A DNA stretch of 51,155 nt from JBOHBN01 sp050698355 (GTDB lineage: Bacteria; Actinomycetota; Actinomycetes; Streptosporangiales; WHST01). The notes beneath the pieces were generated by a model. The model saw only the letters and a program-made list of their open reading frames with translations. It had not been told where the DNA came from and did not search any database. The position numbers were made by a program, and so were the translations under genes. The first letter of the stretch is position 1, and every line of letters starts with the position of its first letter. The stretch is from NCBI GenBank assembly GCA_050698355.1, contig JBOHBN010000288.1, forward strand, positions 1 to 51,155, given 5' to 3'. This document shows, in pieces, positions 47,422-51,155 of the stretch.

Positions 47422-48903
47422 GTGAGGTACGGGTTCGCCATCGACCAGCGGACGTGCATCGGCTGCCATGCCTGCACCGTCGCGTGCAAGACCGAGCACG
47501 AGATCCCGGTCGGCCAGTTCCGTACCTGGGTGAAGTACGTCGACAAGGGCGAGTACCCGGCGAACACCCGCGACTTCGCCGTCATGCGGTGCAACCACTG
47601 CACCGACGCACCATGCGTGGAGATATGCCCGACCGGGTCGCTGTTCAAGCGCGACGACGGCATCGTCGACTTCGACAGCGACGTGTGCATCGGCTGCAAG
47701 GCATGCCAGCAGGGCTGCCCGTACGACGCCATCTACATCGACGAGGACTCGCACACCGCGGCCAAGTGCAACTTCTGCGCGCACCGGGTCGACCAGGGCC
47801 TCGAACCAGCCTGTGTGGTGGTGTGCCCGACCCACTCCATCTGGGTCGGTGACCTGGACGACTCGCAGAGCGGCATCTCGCAACTGGTCAGCACGCACGA
47901 GACGAGCGTGCGGGCGCCGGAGCAGGACACCAAGCCGAACGTGTTCTACCTGGGCGCGGACCAGTCGACACTCGACCCGCTCGCCGCGCCGGTCGATGAC
48001 AGCTACTTCGCCGCCGAGCCCGATCTGTTGCGCCTTGCCAGGCAGAACGACGGGTACGGCGACGAGGTCACCGGCGCGAAGACGACGCTGAACACCGCAC
48101 ACCCGCGGCCCTGGGGTTGGCGGGTCACGACGTACCTGTGGACCAAGGGCGTCGGCGCCGGAGCGCTGCTGCTCGTCGCGATCGGCTTGGCGTTGGGTCT
48201 GGACTTCGGTGCCCTCGGCAGGTGGGTCGCACCCGCGCTCGCGCTCGCTGGTACGGCCGCCACGGGCGCGTTGCTGGTCTGGGACCTCAAGCAACCCAAG
48301 CGTTTCCTGCTCATGTTCTTACGGCCGAACCTGCGCTCGTGGGTGACGCTGGGCGCCGGGGTGCTGTCGTTGTACGCGCTGCTCGCCGTGATCTGGTTGG
48401 TCTTCGGTGAGCTGTCGGCGCTGCGCTGGCCGGCGATCCCGCTGGCCGGGTTGACCGCCGGTTACACCGCTTTCCTGTTCGGCCAGGCGGAGGGCCGCGA
48501 CCTGTGGCAGTCGCCGCTGTTGCTCTGGCATCTGCTCGCGCAGGCCAGCATGGTGGGCGGCGGTGCGCTGCTCGTGGCCGCTCCGTTCGTCGGTCTGGGC
48601 GGCGGGACGCGTACGTACCTGGTGGCCTGCGTCATCGTGTCGATCGGCGCGCACCTGCTGTTCACGGCCGGCGAGTTCGGCGGCCGTCACGCCACCCGGG
48701 GCGCGGCGGTTGCGGCGCGCATCGCGGTGCGCGGGCGCTACGCACGCACGTTCTGGACGTCCGCGGGACTGGCGGTGATCGCCGCAGTACTCACCGGGTT
48801 TGGCCAGTGGCCCGCCTTCGTCGGCGCGCTGGTCGCGCAGGCAGCGCTGCTCACCTACGAGAGCGTGTACGTGCGCGCCGGCCAGGACGTTCCGCTCTCC
48901 TGA
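47422..48903 (+). CDS. Fused PsrB-PsrC/NrfCD-type Fe-S and membrane protein
   Basis: A 493-aa fusion. Residues 1-175 are a four-cluster ferredoxin: CIGCHACTVACKTEH, CNHCTDAPCVEICPTGSLF, CIGCKACQQGCPYDAIY and CNFCAHRV with ACVVVCPTHSI. After a linker, residues 240-490 form an NrfD/PsrC-type membrane domain of about eight helices that exchanges electrons with quinol. In classical systems these are two proteins. The molybdopterin subunit follows 15 bp downstream. Together they form a membrane-bound complex of the DMSO/polysulfide-reductase superfamily. The GTG start has no obvious Shine-Dalgarno. Confidence 0.9.
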   Translation: MRYGFAIDQRTCIGCHACTVACKTEHEIPVGQFRTWVKYVDKGEYPANTRDFAVMRCNHCTDAPCVEICPTGSLFKRDDGIVDFDSDVCIGCKACQQGCPYDAIYIDEDSHTAAKCNFCAHRVDQGLEPACVVVCPTHSIWVGDLDDSQSGISQLVSTHETSVRAPEQDTKPNVFYLGADQSTLDPLAAPVDDSYFAAEPDLLRLARQNDGYGDEVTGAKTTLNTAHPRPWGWRVTTYLWTKGVGAGALLLVAIGLALGLDFGALGRWVAPALALAGTAATGALLVWDLKQPKRFLLMFLRPNLRSWVTLGAGVLSLYALLAVIWLVFGELSALRWPAIPLAGLTAGYTAFLFGQAEGRDLWQSPLLLWHLLAQASMVGGGALLVAAPFVGLGGGTRTYLVACVIVSIGAHLLFTAGEFGGRHATRGAAVAARIAVRGRYARTFWTSAGLAVIAAVLTGFGQWPAFVGALVAQAALLTYESVYVRAGQDVPLS

Positions 48904-48918
48904 AGCGAAGGGGATCCC

Positions 48919-51155
48919 ATGACCACGCTTCCCGGTGCCCGTAGCCACGAGCACCTGCGCAACTTCCCGCCGCCGGAGGAGTGGGACCACCACGTCCAGT
49001 ACGACGCCAAGGCGCACCCCCGTAAGGTCGCGCGCGAGTTCATGCTCATCCCCACGACGTGCTTCAACTGTGAGTCGGCGTGCGGGCTGCTGGCGTACGT
49101 GGACAAGGGTGATCTCTCGGTACGCAAGGTTGAAGGGAATCCCGCGCATCCGGGCTCGCGGGGCCGCAACTGCGCCAAGGGCCCGGCGACGATCAACCAG
49201 GTCAACGACCCGGAGCGGATTCTCTACCCGCTGCGCCGCGTCGGTGAGCGGGGGAGCGGGCAGTGGGAGCGGGTGTCGTGGGACGCCGCGCTCGACGACA
49301 TCGCCGCGCGGATCCGGCGCGCGATCGAGGAGGACCGGCGCGACGAGATCGTCTACCACGTCGGCCGGCCCGGGGAGGACGGGTTCGCCGAACGGTTCCT
49401 GCAGGCGTGGGGCGTCGACGGGCACAACACGCACACCAACATCTGCTCGGCAGGGGCGCGGTTCGGCTACGGCATCTGGGGTGGCTACGACCGGCCCTCA
49501 CCGGACCACGCGAACGCGCGGGTGATCCTGCTGCTCTCCAGCCACCTGGAGACCGGCCACTACTTCAACCCGCATGCGCAGCGCATCATGGAGGGCAAGC
49601 TCGAGGGCGCTAAGCTGGTCGTGCTCGACCCGCGGATGTCCAACACCGCCTCGCACGCGGACCTGTGGCTCGCACCGTGGCCCGGCAGCGAGGCCGCGAT
49701 CCTGCTCGCGGTGGCCTCGCACCTGCTGCAGACGGGCAAGATCGATCGGGACTACCTGCAGCGATGGACGAACTGGCGGACGTACATGGCCCGGCTGCAC
49801 CCGGACGATCCCGACGATTTCGCGGTGTTCATCTCCAGGCTGACCGAGGACTACGCCGGCTACACCTTCGAGTTCGCCGCGGCCGAGGCGCGTGTCCCGG
49901 CGCACAAGATCGCCGAGCTTGCCGAGATCGTCGCCGAGGCCGGTGAGGCGTTGTCGGCGCATGTGTGGCGGTCGGCGGCGGCGGGAAACCTGGGCGGGTG
50001 GCAGGTGGCGCGCTCGTTGTTCTTCCTGAACGTGCTGACCGGCAGCGTCGGGACGGTGGGCGGTACGAGCCCGAACGGCTGGGACAAGTTCATCCCGCAC
50101 GGCCCGACCATGCCCGAGGGCCATGACGTGTGGAACGAGAAGATCTGGCCTCCGGAGTATCCGCTGAGCACCAACGAGATGTCGATCCTGCTGCCGCACC
50201 TGCTCGCCGAGGGTCGTGGCACGGTGGACGTCTACTTCAGCCGGGTCTACAACCCGGTGTGGACCAATCCCGACGGGTTCAGCTGGATCGACGCGCTCAA
50301 GGACGAGGCGAAGCTCGGACTGCACATCGCCCTGACGCCGACGTGGTCCGAGACCGCGACGTTCGCGGACTACGTACTCCCGATGGGCCACGCGACCGAG
50401 CGACACGACACCCACTCGTACGAGACACACGCCGGGAAGTGGCTCGGGTTCCGCCAGCCGGTGCGCCGGGTCGCGATGGACAAGCTCGGTCGCGAGTACC
50501 ACGACACCCGGGACTCCAACCCGGGCGAGGTGTGGGAGGAGAACGAGTTCTGGTTCGACCTCTCGTGGCGGATCGATCCGGACGGCTCGCTGGGGATACG
50601 CAAGTTCTTCGAGTCCCCCTACCGACCCGGGGAGAAGGTCACGGTCGAGGAGTACTACCAGTGGATCTTCGAGAACCGGGTCCCCGGCCTGCCGGCCAAG
50701 GCGGCCGAGCAGCAGCTGACCCCGTTGGAGTACATGCGCAAGTACGGGGTCGTGGAGATCGCGCGCGATACCTACCGGCAGGACGAACGCGTCCTCACCG
50801 ACGATGACCTCGATGGCACGGCGGTCGACGAGGAAGGTGTGGTGCGGCAACCAGTGACGGCTGAGAGCACACCCCCGCTCGTCGGCGAGGCAGGGGCAGT
50901 GGGCGTCCAGCTGGACGACGGATCGAAGGTCGCCGGCTGGCTCACCCCGAGCCGCAAGCTGGAGCTGTACTCCGACGCGGTCGCCGACTTCGGGTGGCCC
51001 GAGCACGCCACACCCGGCTACATCGAGTCGCACGTGTCGCACCATCGCCTGGACGAGGAGGCCGGGGACATGGTCCTGGTCCCCACGTTCCGGCTCCCGA
51101 CCCTGGTCCACACCCGTACGGGCAACGCCAAGTACCTCAACGAGATCGGCAACAC
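48919..51155 (+). CDS. Molybdopterin oxidoreductase catalytic subunit, partial
   Basis: The gene is open to the right edge (745 codons seen), so the C-terminus is missing. It is a DMSO-reductase-superfamily catalytic subunit. Cys48, Cys51, Cys55 (TTCFNCESACG) and Cys85 (GRNCAKG) bind a 4Fe-4S cluster. NICSAGARFGYG has Cys176-Ser177 at the position of the Mo ligand, so a Cys-ligated (PsrA/NapA-like) centre is likely. LTPTWSETATFADYVLPMGH is typical of the MGD-binding part. No twin-Arg signal is visible at the N-terminus, so either it stays inside or the start is elsewhere. The substrate could be a sulfur, arsenic or organic oxide compound; the sequence does not say. Confidence 0.9.
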   Translation, partial: MTTLPGARSHEHLRNFPPPEEWDHHVQYDAKAHPRKVAREFMLIPTTCFNCESACGLLAYVDKGDLSVRKVEGNPAHPGSRGRNCAKGPATINQVNDPERILYPLRRVGERGSGQWERVSWDAALDDIAARIRRAIEEDRRDEIVYHVGRPGEDGFAERFLQAWGVDGHNTHTNICSAGARFGYGIWGGYDRPSPDHANARVILLLSSHLETGHYFNPHAQRIMEGKLEGAKLVVLDPRMSNTASHADLWLAPWPGSEAAILLAVASHLLQTGKIDRDYLQRWTNWRTYMARLHPDDPDDFAVFISRLTEDYAGYTFEFAAAEARVPAHKIAELAEIVAEAGEALSAHVWRSAAAGNLGGWQVARSLFFLNVLTGSVGTVGGTSPNGWDKFIPHGPTMPEGHDVWNEKIWPPEYPLSTNEMSILLPHLLAEGRGTVDVYFSRVYNPVWTNPDGFSWIDALKDEAKLGLHIALTPTWSETATFADYVLPMGHATERHDTHSYETHAGKWLGFRQPVRRVAMDKLGREYHDTRDSNPGEVWEENEFWFDLSWRIDPDGSLGIRKFFESPYRPGEKVTVEEYYQWIFENRVPGLPAKAAEQQLTPLEYMRKYGVVEIARDTYRQDERVLTDDDLDGTAVDEEGVVRQPVTAESTPPLVGEAGAVGVQLDDGSKVAGWLTPSRKLELYSDAVADFGWPEHATPGYIESHVSHHRLDEEAGDMVLVPTFRLPTLVHTRTGNAKYLNEIGN

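Noticed and set aside
49498..51111. 537-codon minus-strand frame
   Set aside because: Antisense to the molybdopterin subunit, whose Fe-S and cofactor motifs are certain.
1..51155. CRISPR array, tRNA, rRNA, prophage, intact insertion sequence
   Set aside because: No regularly spaced direct repeats, cloverleaf-like sequences, phage structural genes or transposase motifs were found by reading.

Overview
This is a chromosomal segment of a GC-rich actinobacterium, probably a soil heterotroph. Codons are strongly G/C-ending, GTG and TTG starts are common, several promoters sit so close to the start codon that the transcripts look leaderless, and there are many catabolic cassettes, each with its own IclR, GntR, TetR or LysR regulator. 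The genus cannot be told from the sequence. There are no tRNA or rRNA genes, CRISPR arrays, prophages or intact insertion sequences.

Left end (1-8.9 kb): dapB sits behind a gene-free 300 bp that holds a 50-bp palindromic element and one copy of a ~95-bp dispersed repeat. Next come an internally deleted GH43-type secreted glycosidase, a TetR gene with paired operators, a shrunken DUF998 membrane protein joined to a YdeI-like protein, and an HD-protein/Ldh2/MHS-transporter operon divergent from a GntR regulator. A gene-poor 745 bp stretch follows.

Centre (8.1-25.0 kb), the most interesting part: an IclR gene precedes a thiolase-fold enzyme and its DUF35 partner. Facing them is a seven-gene operon: TRAP transporter dctPQM, acyl-CoA synthetase, luciferase-like oxidoreductase, and a split B12-dependent acyl-CoA mutase with an unusual active site. 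Divergent from that operon are an HMGL/homocitrate-synthase-like enzyme and a second Ldh2 dehydrogenase. A cobalamin riboswitch then controls a four-gene ECF importer (surface-anchored DUF4430-like protein, EcfT, fused double EcfA, S component). I read this as uptake and breakdown of an unidentified organic acid through a new B12 mutase route, with B12 supply encoded next door.

Right half: an L-lactate-type permease with rocD; a 42-aa membrane peptide; a cell-wall amidase; and an operon (29.6-41.1 kb) with two tandem substrate-binding lipoproteins, a CapA-like phosphoesterase, an M20 amidohydrolase, DppBCDF and a second amidohydrolase, with a 39-aa reading frame wedged exactly between dppD and dppF. 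After a TetR/VOC pair comes a LysR-linked betaine-type demethylation pair (BHMT-like methyltransferase and DgcA-like flavoenzyme), a PIG-L deacetylase, and a PsrB-PsrC-type fusion followed by a molybdopterin oxidoreductase that runs off the right edge.

Functions are assigned from motifs, length and context read by eye. No database search or computation was run.
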